Shown one piece after another: positions 9,732 through 16,985 of a stretch of DNA of 64,000 bases. A program made the translations under genes and the position numbers. Location: the NCBI RefSeq assembly GCF_900155865.1, contig NZ_LT707006.1:4757779-4821778 (forward strand), read 5' to 3'. How positions within the stretch are numbered: position 1 is the first letter of the stretch; each line of letters opens with the position of its first letter. The notes below the pieces were generated by a model that saw nothing but the letters and a program-made list of their open reading frames with translations, was not told the DNA's origin and made no database searches. The DNA comes from Bacteroides bouchesdurhonensis. GTDB taxonomy: Bacteria > Bacteroidota > Bacteroidia > Bacteroidales > Bacteroidaceae.

Positions 9732-10385
9732 TTAGATTTCGTGCAACTTCCGTATCATCTGTTCCGGATCGGGTGCTCCGAACACCGCATTACCGGCTAC
9801 TAATACATCCGCTCCTGCCTCCACTAACCGAGCTCCTGTCTCTAAGTTCACTCCTCCGTCCACTTCAATCAAAGCTTTCGAACCTGTACGTTCAATCAAA
9901 GACTTCAACTCACGAACTTTCTCAACAGAGTGTTCTATAAACTTCTGTCCACCGAATCCAGGATTCACACTCATGATAAGAACCATATAAACATCCTGTA
10001 TAATATCTTGCAATAAAGCTACCGGAGTTGCCGGATTAATAGTTACAGCCGGCTGCATCCCCGCTTCCCTGATCTGCTGAATTACCCTGTGCAAATGAGG
10101 GCAAGCTTCATAATGAACATTCATCGTATGAGCACCCAATGCTTTAACTTCCGGTATAAACTTTTCCGGATTAACAATCATTAAATGCACATCCAAAGGC
10201 TTATCCGTTAATTTAGTTACATATTTCAATACCGGAAAGCCGAACGAAATATTAGGAACAAACACTCCGTCCATAATATCAATATGCACCCACTCCGCTT
10301 CACTGCGATTTATCATTTCAATATCTCTCGCCAAATATCCAAAATCAGCCGAAAGAATGGAAGGAGCAATCATTGGTTTCATCAT
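9732..10385 (-). CDS. rpe: Ribulose-phosphate 3-epimerase
   Basis: TIM-barrel epimerase of 217 residues interconverting ribulose-5-P and xylulose-5-P in the pentose phosphate pathway. Seen: APSILSADFGYL at the N-terminus, HIDIMDGVFVPNISFG with metal ligands His and Asp, DVHLMIVNPE, the loop MSVNPGFGGQKF, and EVDGGVN. Length is typical. It starts with two tandem Met codons, so the start may be 10385 or 10382. It lies 24 bp after fmt and 8 bp before comEC, inside one operon. Confidence 0.95.
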   Translation of the reverse strand: MMKPMIAPSILSADFGYLARDIEMINRSEAEWVHIDIMDGVFVPNISFGFPVLKYVTKLTDKPLDVHLMIVNPEKFIPEVKALGAHTMNVHYEACPHLHRVIQQIREAGMQPAVTINPATPVALLQDIIQDVYMVLIMSVNPGFGGQKFIEHSVEKVRELKSLIERTGSKALIEVDGGVNLETGARLVEAGADVLVAGNAVFGAPDPEQMIRKLHEI

Positions 10386-10409
10386 TTATCTATTTTAGTT
10401 CATAAAAGG

Positions 10410-11378
10410 TTAGTTCATTCGAAATTCATCTGTAAGATGGAATCCACGAAGAAGTTCGTCCGTTTGAAGACGTTTCTTGCTAGGAAGCTGCAAAGATAAT
10501 ATGGAAACAAATCCGTCAGGAACGGCAACTTTGATATATTTCTTCCCATCCGTAACAATAGTGCCTGGAGTAAGATCATGTGTTTCATTTATTTTCTCAC
10601 TTTCAAACACTTTCATTACTACTGCTTCCCCTTCAGAGTCTATCAATTCAGTCCATGCGGCAGGATAAGGAGATAATCCGCGAATAAAATCGTATATTTT
10701 CTTCACCGGCTGATTCCAATCAATGCGGCAAGTCTCTTTAAAGATCTTCGGAGCCGGACGAAGTTCACCCACTACAGTCATTTCTTCCTGAGGGATAGAT
10801 TTCACTGTACCATTTAAAATATCATCAACCGTTTCAACAACCAACTTTCCTCCCAACATCATCAATTTATCATGCACCACTTCTACATTATCTGTATCTG
10901 CAATTGGCACTCGTACCTGCTGAATTACTTCACCAGTATCTATTTCATGTTTTAAGAAAAAAGTAGTAATCCCTGTCTCCGTATCCCCATTGATTACCGC
11001 CCAATTGATAGGAGCCGCACCACGATATTGAGGAAGCAGAGAAGCATGAAGATTAAATGTCCCCAATCGAGGCATGTTCCATACCACTTCCGGCAACATT
11101 CGAAAAGCAACCACAATCTGTAAGTCTGCCTTCCAAGCACGAAGAGCCTCTACAAAAGCCTCATCCTTTAGCTTTTCAGGTTGCAGCAAAGGTAAATTCC
11201 GCTCCAACGCATATTGTTTAACCGGAGAATACTGCATTTTATGTCCGCGTCCTGCCGGTTTATCAGGCATCGTTATCACACCTACTACGTTATAACCACC
11301 TTCTACCAACTGCCTCAAGGCCTCCACCGCAAAATCGGGTGTGCCCATATATACGATTCTCAAATCTTCTTTCTTCAT
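10410..11378 (-). CDS. fmt: Methionyl-tRNA formyltransferase
   Basis: Fmt (322 residues) formylates initiator Met-tRNA using 10-formyl-tetrahydrofolate. Seen: N-terminal Rossmann-like fold starting IVYMGTPDFAVEAL, the catalytic/folate motif LHASLLPQYRGAAPINWAVING (Asn, His and the SLLP loop), and a C-terminal OB domain from ~205. It starts 5 bp after the ClC gene ends and precedes rpe, a housekeeping run often kept together in Bacteroides. Confidence 0.95.
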   Translation of the reverse strand: MKKEDLRIVYMGTPDFAVEALRQLVEGGYNVVGVITMPDKPAGRGHKMQYSPVKQYALERNLPLLQPEKLKDEAFVEALRAWKADLQIVVAFRMLPEVVWNMPRLGTFNLHASLLPQYRGAAPINWAVINGDTETGITTFFLKHEIDTGEVIQQVRVPIADTDNVEVVHDKLMMLGGKLVVETVDDILNGTVKSIPQEEMTVVGELRPAPKIFKETCRIDWNQPVKKIYDFIRGLSPYPAAWTELIDSEGEAVVMKVFESEKINETHDLTPGTIVTDGKKYIKVAVPDGFVSILSLQLPSKKRLQTDELLRGFHLTDEFRMN

Positions 11379-11383
11379 TTCTT

Positions 11384-13177
11384 CTAGTCTTCTGAAAAAT
11401 GTACCAACACTTGTCGGTATGAATTAAATATTTTCGACTTAGAGACAAAACCTTCATAACGGCCTTCTTCATCTACCACAGGTAAATTCCATGCTTTTGT
11501 ATCATCAAATGTTTGCATCACTTGCTCCATTCCATCCGTATCGAAGATCTTTGCCGGAGCAGACGTCATCAATTTATTAACGGTAAAGCGATGATAAAGT
11601 TCTTGACGAAACATGATATTGCGAATGTCATCCAACAACACTAAGCCCAATAACTCACCTGTCTTTTTATCCGTCACCGGAAAAACATTTCGGTGCGAAG
11701 CAGCAATTGCTTTTACAAGTTCACCCAAATCCATTTCCGGGTGGACTACTACAAAATCTTTCTCTACCACATTCTCCATCTTCATCAAAGTCAATACAGC
11801 TTTATCTTTATGGTGAGTAAGTAATTGCCCTTTCTTGGCAAGACGCATGGAATAAATACTATGTGGCTCAAATACAATAATCGTCAAGTATGAACTTACC
11901 GAGACAATCATCAAAGGAAGAAACAAATCATATCCTCCTGTCAGTTCTGCAATCAAGAATACACCGGTCAGAGGAGCGTGCATGACACCGCTCATCACTC
12001 CTGCCATTCCCATTAAAGCAAAATTCTTTTCAGGCAGAAAAGAAGAGAAATTAAGCTCATTACTGAAATGAGAAAAGACAAATCCTGCAATACATCCCAG
12101 ATAAAGTGAAGGTGCAAAAATACCACCACATCCACCTCCGCCATTCGTTGCACTGGAAGCAAACACTTTAAACAAGATAATCAGTAAAAGATACACCAAC
12201 AGCAAGTTACCATATCCATAGAACATGGAATTATTCATGACCGTATCCCATTCAAGTGTCGATGTTCCATTCAACAAAAGTTCAATCGTATCGTAACCTT
12301 CACCATAAAGAGGAGGGAAAAGGAAAATCAATACGCTCAACATCACCCCACCGAAAGCCAGTTTCTTATATGGATTCTTGAGCTTTCCGAAAACTCCTTC
12401 TACGGAATTCATTGCACGAGTAAAGTAAAGCGAAACAAGGCCACAAAAAATACCTAATAAAATAACGTAAGGAATACGCTCCAACTCGAATGCCTGATCC
12501 AGATGGAACTTAAACATAGCCTCCGTTCCGGTAATGATGTAAGATACTGTTGCTGCCGTTACTGCTGAAATCAACAAAGGAAGTAAAGAGGACATTGTCA
12601 AGTCGATCATCAAGACTTCCAACGTAAACACCAAACCGGCAATCGGAGCTTTAAAGATTCCGGCAATGGCACCTGCCGCACCGCAACCGACCAGTAACAT
12701 CAGGGTACGATGTTCCATCTTGAACACACTTCCCAGATTAGAACCAATTGCCGAACCAGTTAATACAATAGGAGCCTCCGCCCCAACCGATCCACCGAAT
12801 CCGATGGTTATAGCACTGGCAATAGTAGACGACCAGATGTTATGTCTTTTAATACGTCCTTGTCTGCGGGAAATAGCATACAGAATCTTAGTGACTCCAT
12901 GACTTATATCATCTTTTACTATGTTCCGCACGAACAAACCCGCAAAAAAGATTCCGATTACCGGATAGACCAAATAAAGGTAGTTAGCTTCTGTCGCATT
13001 AAAGTTTTCTGTAAGAAAATTCTGAATTTCATGAATCAGGAATTTCAATATCAAGGCTGCCATCGCCGTAAAGATACCAACAAGAAAACTTAGAATCAAG
13101 ATGAATTGTTTCTCCTTAATATTATTTTCCCGCCATTTAATACAGCACTGTAACAAACTCTGTTTTTCTTTCTTCAT
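11384..13177 (-). CDS. ClC-family chloride channel/transporter with CBS domains
   Basis: ClC protein of 597 residues: about ten membrane helices (~30-430) followed by a paired CBS regulatory region (~455-590). The anion-path motif GFGGSVGAEAPIVLTG keeps the gating glutamate (AEAP), and GGCGGIFAPSLYLG matches the second pore motif. In CLC-ec1 alignment terms, IIEEM reads here as FTLEVL: the internal proton-transfer glutamate (Glu203) is replaced by Val, as in vertebrate ClC channels. The protein may thus be a Cl- channel, or use another proton route. The gene abuts tsaC with no gap. Confidence 0.92.
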   Translation of the reverse strand: MKKEKQSLLQCCIKWRENNIKEKQFILILSFLVGIFTAMAALILKFLIHEIQNFLTENFNATEANYLYLVYPVIGIFFAGLFVRNIVKDDISHGVTKILYAISRRQGRIKRHNIWSSTIASAITIGFGGSVGAEAPIVLTGSAIGSNLGSVFKMEHRTLMLLVGCGAAGAIAGIFKAPIAGLVFTLEVLMIDLTMSSLLPLLISAVTAATVSYIITGTEAMFKFHLDQAFELERIPYVILLGIFCGLVSLYFTRAMNSVEGVFGKLKNPYKKLAFGGVMLSVLIFLFPPLYGEGYDTIELLLNGTSTLEWDTVMNNSMFYGYGNLLLVYLLLIILFKVFASSATNGGGGCGGIFAPSLYLGCIAGFVFSHFSNELNFSSFLPEKNFALMGMAGVMSGVMHAPLTGVFLIAELTGGYDLFLPLMIVSVSSYLTIIVFEPHSIYSMRLAKKGQLLTHHKDKAVLTLMKMENVVEKDFVVVHPEMDLGELVKAIAASHRNVFPVTDKKTGELLGLVLLDDIRNIMFRQELYHRFTVNKLMTSAPAKIFDTDGMEQVMQTFDDTKAWNLPVVDEEGRYEGFVSKSKIFNSYRQVLVHFSED

Positions 13178-13741
13178 CTATTCACGAATTATCTTAATCA
13201 CTCCGCCTTTATCCAACTTAATAATGCTAGAAGGTTTTGGCCGGCTCATATCATCTTGACGATAACCTACTATAAAATCTACAGCAGATTTGATTTCATC
13301 GCTAATCTCACTAAAATTAGCCGCACCCGGTTGCCCGCTAACATTGGCTGATGTGGAAACAATCGCCTTACGGAACTGTTGGCAAAGGCGTTTGGAGAAC
13401 TCTTCATTGGTCACCCGGATACCAACACTGCCGTCCTCAGCCAGCAGATTGGGAGCCAAGTTACGCGCACCTGAATAAATAATGGTAAGTGGTTTTTCAG
13501 CAACATCAATTAAATCCCACGCCACATCCGGAACATCCTGTACATAAAAATCTACTTTCACAGAAGTGTCCACCAGCACCAACATTGCTTTACTGTCGGC
13601 ACGTTTTTTTATCTCATATACCCGGCGTACAGCCTCTTCATTAGTAGCGTCGCAGCCTATGCCCCAAACGGTATCGGTGGGATAAAGGATAACTCCACCT
13701 TCACTCATCACCTGACAGGCTTTTTTAATATCTTCTATCAT
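13178..13741 (-). CDS. L-threonylcarbamoyladenylate synthase (Sua5/YrdC family)
   Basis: YrdC-domain protein (187 residues from the chosen start) making threonylcarbamoyl-AMP from Thr, bicarbonate and ATP for the t6A37 modification of ANN-decoding tRNAs. Seen: GGVILYPTDTVWGIGCDATNEEAV, KRADSKAMLVLV, and the ST/SAN motif VSTSANVSGQPG. ATG 13741 is preferred over GTG 13771, because the -7 box at 13773-13780 would place the transcript start downstream of 13771. It heads the tsaC-clc-fmt-rpe-comEC run and is divergent from the thioesterase. Confidence 0.92.
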   Translation of the reverse strand: MIEDIKKACQVMSEGGVILYPTDTVWGIGCDATNEEAVRRVYEIKKRADSKAMLVLVDTSVKVDFYVQDVPDVAWDLIDVAEKPLTIIYSGARNLAPNLLAEDGSVGIRVTNEEFSKRLCQQFRKAIVSTSANVSGQPGAANFSEISDEIKSAVDFIVGYRQDDMSRPKPSSIIKLDKGGVIKIIRE

Positions 13742-13758
13742 TTCTTGATAAATTTCTG

Positions 13759-13802
13759 TTGAGAATAACACGCAAAAGTACTATTTTTGCTCCGAATTCA
13801 AA
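13759..13802. promoter_or_regulatory. Overlapping divergent promoters (tsaC and thioesterase)
   Basis: Plus strand: TTG 13759-13761 and TATTTTTG 13782-13789 (20-bp spacer). Minus strand: TACTTTTG 13773-13780 and TTTG 13799-13802 (18-bp spacer). The two -7 boxes are separated by one base, so the promoters share DNA and RNA polymerase probably cannot occupy both at once. Confidence 0.7.
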
Positions 13803-13819
13803 AAGATTAAGTGAAAACT

Positions 13820-14260
13820 ATGGAAGAAATTGTATTTCACCACTCATTGCCGATCCAATTACGTTTTAATGACGTAGACAAATTCGGTCACGTCAACAAC
13901 ACCGTTTATTTCTCTTTCTACGATTTGGGAAAGACTGAATATTTTGCTTATGTATGTCCAGGAGTAGACTGGGAAAAAATGGGAATTGTCGTTGTACATA
14001 TTGAGGCAAACTTCGTCAAGCAGATTTTCGGTTCGGACCATATTGCAGTACAAACAGCCGTTTCGGAAATCGGGACTAAAAGTTTTCATTTGGTTCAACG
14101 GGTCATTGACACAGAAACTTTTGAGATAAAATGTGTCTGTAAATCTGTGATGGTTACCTACGATCTGGAAAAACACGAATCCATGCCACTTACCCAAGAA
14201 TGGATCGAGGCTATCTGCAGGTATGAAGGACGAGATTTACGGAAAAAGACAGGAAAATGA
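13820..14260 (+). CDS. Acyl-CoA thioesterase, 4HBT hotdog family
   Basis: Hotdog-fold thioesterase of 146 residues (149 if GTG 13811 is used). The 4HBT catalytic region reads RFNDVDKFGHVNNTVYFSF, with the Asp-x3-HVNN pattern of YbgC/FadM-type enzymes that hydrolyse acyl-CoA thioesters. Cytoplasmic; the substrate cannot be told from sequence. ATG 13820 is chosen because it lies a sensible ~24 nt past the predicted transcript start, but GTG 13811 is possible. It is transcribed divergently from tsaC out of an overlapping promoter pair. Confidence 0.88.
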   Translation: MEEIVFHHSLPIQLRFNDVDKFGHVNNTVYFSFYDLGKTEYFAYVCPGVDWEKMGIVVVHIEANFVKQIFGSDHIAVQTAVSEIGTKSFHLVQRVIDTETFEIKCVCKSVMVTYDLEKHESMPLTQEWIEAICRYEGRDLRKKTGK

Positions 14261-14326
14261 TCAAAAAAAGAGCTGCAATGGCAAATATTCTTTTTAAAAA
14301 GCAATGTAATTTTACTAAAGATATCA

Positions 14327-14334
14327 TATATTTG
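14327..14334 (+). promoter_or_regulatory. -7 box for the JAMM-motif protein gene
   Basis: TATATTTG lies 31 bp before the start codon; no clear TTG at -33. Confidence 0.5.
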
Positions 14335-14365
14335 TTGATTAAACAATCCTTTAATAAACAAAGCT

Positions 14366-15178
14366 ATGAGAAAGATATCAATCCTCACCGCCATTCTTCT
14401 TATATCATGTTTTTCGGTAGTTTATTCTCAAACTAATAATTATACCGAAGCTGAATTAGGACAAAAATGCGACTCTATCATCCAAGAAGGGAATCTCCTA
14501 TATCGATATGAAAAAGCCACCTGGTTATTTTCGGATATGTATATCAATAAACCGGAGATAATGGAAACTGCTGCTACTTATTTAACTTATGAGCAAGGAG
14601 ATTCCATCAAATGTATCCTAATCGACAAAGAGGGAAAATGTAATTTCGAAGTATCCTTTCTTGAGACATCAACTCCTTGTCTAGTACGCCACTTATATCG
14701 AGATCTATCCGATTATGAAAACAACCTACTCAATACCAGAACAAAAATTCTGAAAAATATAATCGAGAATAAATATGAGGTAGGTACAATTAAGGGGTAT
14801 AGCCTGAACTGGATATTACTCCCCTTTGAAAAAGGGTACAAGCTTTATGCGATAAATGGAACCCAGAAAGCAGAAGAGGTCCCTATTGGAAATGACTATC
14901 TGTTCATCACCAATAAAGAAGGAGAGATACAATCCTGGAAGAAATTTCATTCGAGCCTTATCCCCATTGACAAAGGAAAACCTGGTGGAATACATATCCA
15001 TTCTCACCTGAAGCAAGAACCATTTATCTCTGCAACAGACATTTGCACGTTCAAGTTATACCAAAATCAAGTTGGACTCACCAGTTTTGGAGTATATTCA
15101 CCGACCCTTAGTACTTATTTTATCTATCAACTTGAAACAAACTCTATTACAATTTCAAGGGATCTCGACGATATATAG
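14366..15178 (+). CDS. Secreted protein with a JAMM-like metal motif, family unknown
   Basis: Unrecognised protein of 270 residues with a signal peptide (~1-21, cleavage near VYSQ), so probably periplasmic or exported. Its C-terminal third contains H210-x-H212-S-H214-x7-S222-x2-D225. This equals the JAMM/MPN+ zinc-protease core HS/THx7SxxD. Glu170 or Glu171, 41-42 residues earlier, could be the catalytic acid, which lies 45 residues before the first His in AfJAMM. The strands after Asp225 (LTSFGVYSPTLSTYFIYQL) suit the fold. The N-terminal ~140 residues match nothing I know. Catalysis is inferred only. It has its own promoter and is followed by a 690-bp repeat-filled gap. Confidence 0.7.
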   Translation: MRKISILTAILLISCFSVVYSQTNNYTEAELGQKCDSIIQEGNLLYRYEKATWLFSDMYINKPEIMETAATYLTYEQGDSIKCILIDKEGKCNFEVSFLETSTPCLVRHLYRDLSDYENNLLNTRTKILKNIIENKYEVGTIKGYSLNWILLPFEKGYKLYAINGTQKAEEVPIGNDYLFITNKEGEIQSWKKFHSSLIPIDKGKPGGIHIHSHLKQEPFISATDICTFKLYQNQVGLTSFGVYSPTLSTYFIYQLETNSITISRDLDDI

Positions 15179-15260
15179 GAAAACATGGATAGTCTTTCCC
15201 CAATAATCTAGTTTAAGCCTATTCTACCTTCCTTTCTTAGAGATTATAACATTACTTTTT

Positions 15261-15373
15261 ATTGTCATTTGTCACTTTTTTAAGTTAAAGATCTTATTAT
15301 CAGTGCTGAAACAGTGACAATAGACAAGTGACAATAGAGTGACGATAGAAATTTAAACATTCTTATTGTCACT
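15261..15373. repeat. GTGACAAT direct and inverted repeats
   Basis: GTGACAATAGA occurs at 15314-15324 and 15328-15338, with variant GTGACGATAGA at 15339-15349. Inverted copies (ATTGTCA, TTGTCAC) lie at 15261-15275 and 15364-15372. The 15328 copy can pair with 15361-15373 in a ~12-bp stem, so RNA from the upstream gene could fold here. Confidence 0.7.
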
Positions 15374-15670
15374 TCTCCCTGAGTCGCTTCATCACCTAAA
15401 CATCTGATTAGCATCGATTAATAATACAATTTGATTAGCAATTCCCGGAGTGTTAAGAATTCCTTTACCCACTGTATTATTGAGTTTTCCACTCCATTCT
15501 CATTGGATTTTCTCACGAAATCATAATCCACAGCTATTACATTACTTGTTTTTATTAATAGTTAGGATAGTTATTCAACCAATACGGCATATTCTTAAAA
15601 CAAATACTACTAACTTTAACATACAGACAAGGCTCGATTACTGTTTTTTGCAAGGTACACATCCTCGTTT

Positions 15671-15746
15671 CACGTACGTGAACCATTCGGATGATGTACA
15701 TGAACCCAATGGATCACGTACGTGGAGTCATGGGATCATGTACATA
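15671..15746. repeat. Array of four palindromes at an exact 22-bp period
   Basis: CACGTACGTG (15671-15680), gATGTACATg (15693-15702), CACGTACGTG (15715-15724) and cATGTACATa (15737-15746) have centres exactly 22 bp apart and alternate between two versions. The three 12-bp spacers resemble one another (AACCATTCGGAT, AACCCAATGGAT, GAGTCATGGGAT). Two DNA turns per unit would place all dyads on nearly the same helix face. Confidence 0.8.
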
Positions 15747-15869
15747 AAACGATATTTATCATCTAAAAAAAACATTAACTAAAGCTTTAAAACAACTAAA
15801 CTAACGGTTTATTTCCTCTTATATAAGAGGTGAAAAGCATCATTCAACAACAACATCTCATTCAAAACC

Positions 15870-16724
15870 TTATTCATATACATAAAGAAAATTAGCTACC
15901 CGCCGTTCTCCCTTGTGATCGTACCTTTTATTATCACATGGATAATTAACAATACCATTTTCTGATACTCCTGACAACCATAAAGTGGTAGATCCTCCAC
16001 CGTCCAAGTTAATTGCATCTTTACCTCCTAATACTTTAAGTAAATGAGCCAACTCAGGAATATTTATCCCATCTGCAAGACCTTTAGAACGTCCATCTAC
16101 TGTAACAAATAAGATTTTCCCCTTTTGGGTAATGCAGACAGCACTGCGAGGATGCTTTGTCTGAATGAACTCAGAACCACACATACTCCAATCATAATAA
16201 GTCCCGCCCTTCAGCATCAAAGGTCCGGAAGCCAAAATCATTCCTTTTTTCCCTTTATACGTTTTCTCGACATCTCTGTTCCAAGGAATTAATTTCAGTT
16301 TACCCTTCTTGATATAAACTGCTCCTGTTACCCGAGTTTTAAACTCACTCAAAGCAGTCGTGTCCACCAACTGTTCGTCCATTTTCAAGAAACAAATCGA
16401 ATTACCCTCTTTCATATTGAAATAAGAGCCATTAATTGCTGCAATTGCTCGATAATTTGGAGCACTATAGCTGATTTTATCCATTTTTTCATTTACAGCT
16501 ACCCCTACTTTCTTTTGTGTTGCCGGATCAATTTCAATGATATTGATGGATTGAACACCTTGATAAAGAGAAGGGATGACAACCTGTTTATGAACAATAC
16601 CTTTTTGTGTTTCCACCACCTGCCAGGGGGCGGTGACAATAGCAATAGAATCCACTTTGGTCTGAGCACCACCCACACCAACTAAAAAGACAAGCAAAAT
16701 AAAGAAAGTAAAATAACGCTTCAT
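15870..16724 (-). CDS. Phosphodiester glycosidase (NAGPA-domain) family, secreted
   Basis: Exported protein of about 284 residues. The signal peptide begins MKRYFTFFILLVFLVG, so ATG 16724 is preferred, although ATG 16757 is possible. Its NAGPA domain shows GSYFNMKEGNS, AVCITQKGKILFVTVDGRS and the signature NLDGGGSTTLWL. This family removes GlcNAc from phosphodiesters in the mammalian enzyme; bacterial members are thought to act on surface polysaccharide or teichoic-type phosphodiesters. The substrate here is unknown. Single-gene unit with its own promoter, ending in the repeat-filled gap. Confidence 0.85.
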   Translation of the reverse strand: MKRYFTFFILLVFLVGVGGAQTKVDSIAIVTAPWQVVETQKGIVHKQVVIPSLYQGVQSINIIEIDPATQKKVGVAVNEKMDKISYSAPNYRAIAAINGSYFNMKEGNSICFLKMDEQLVDTTALSEFKTRVTGAVYIKKGKLKLIPWNRDVEKTYKGKKGMILASGPLMLKGGTYYDWSMCGSEFIQTKHPRSAVCITQKGKILFVTVDGRSKGLADGINIPELAHLLKVLGGKDAINLDGGGSTTLWLSGVSENGIVNYPCDNKRYDHKGERRVANFLYVYE

Positions 16725-16773
16725 GTTCATTGGAAAAATTATTGTTATGTATTTCACTCAAGAAGAGTAGACA

Positions 16774-16804
16774 CAAAGATAAGTTCTATCCACATATCCA
16801 GCAA
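16774..16804 (-). promoter_or_regulatory. Promoter of the phosphodiester glycosidase gene
   Basis: Minus strand: -33 TTG (16802-16804), 20-bp spacer, -7 TATCTTTG (16774-16781). Confidence 0.65.
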
Positions 16805-16985
16805 GTATTTGCCAGCAGAAAAAAAAGTTCTATTCTTTAAAATAAATCTTAACTTTCAAATCTCCCCGAAATATTTTCGTCACATCTTACTATAAGCTTC
16901 CGCTTTTTTTCGTACTTTTACCCCTTGTTGGAAAGAAGTGCCTTTCCGACCTCTGAGAAAAGAAAAAGAAAAAACAATATATAAA

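Larger units (their letters stand above)
15179..15869. other. 690-bp convergent gap without a credible gene
   Basis: This lies between the plus-strand JAMM-like gene and the minus-strand glycosidase gene. It holds GTGACAATAGA repeats (15261-15372), an A+T-rich stretch with GATTAGCA twice (15406, 15433), and a 22-bp-phased palindrome array (15671-15746). A 110-codon ORF at 15450-15782 runs through the array with no family resemblance and is judged spurious. Confidence 0.75.

Noticed and set aside
15261-15746. Insertion-sequence or transposon remnant
   Set aside because: No transposase fragment or target duplication is visible, and the repeats are short tandem and inverted words rather than element ends.
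15450-15782. 110-codon ORF in the repeat-filled gap
   Set aside because: It reads through non-coding repeats with a 22-bp period, has no plausible promoter and no family resemblance.
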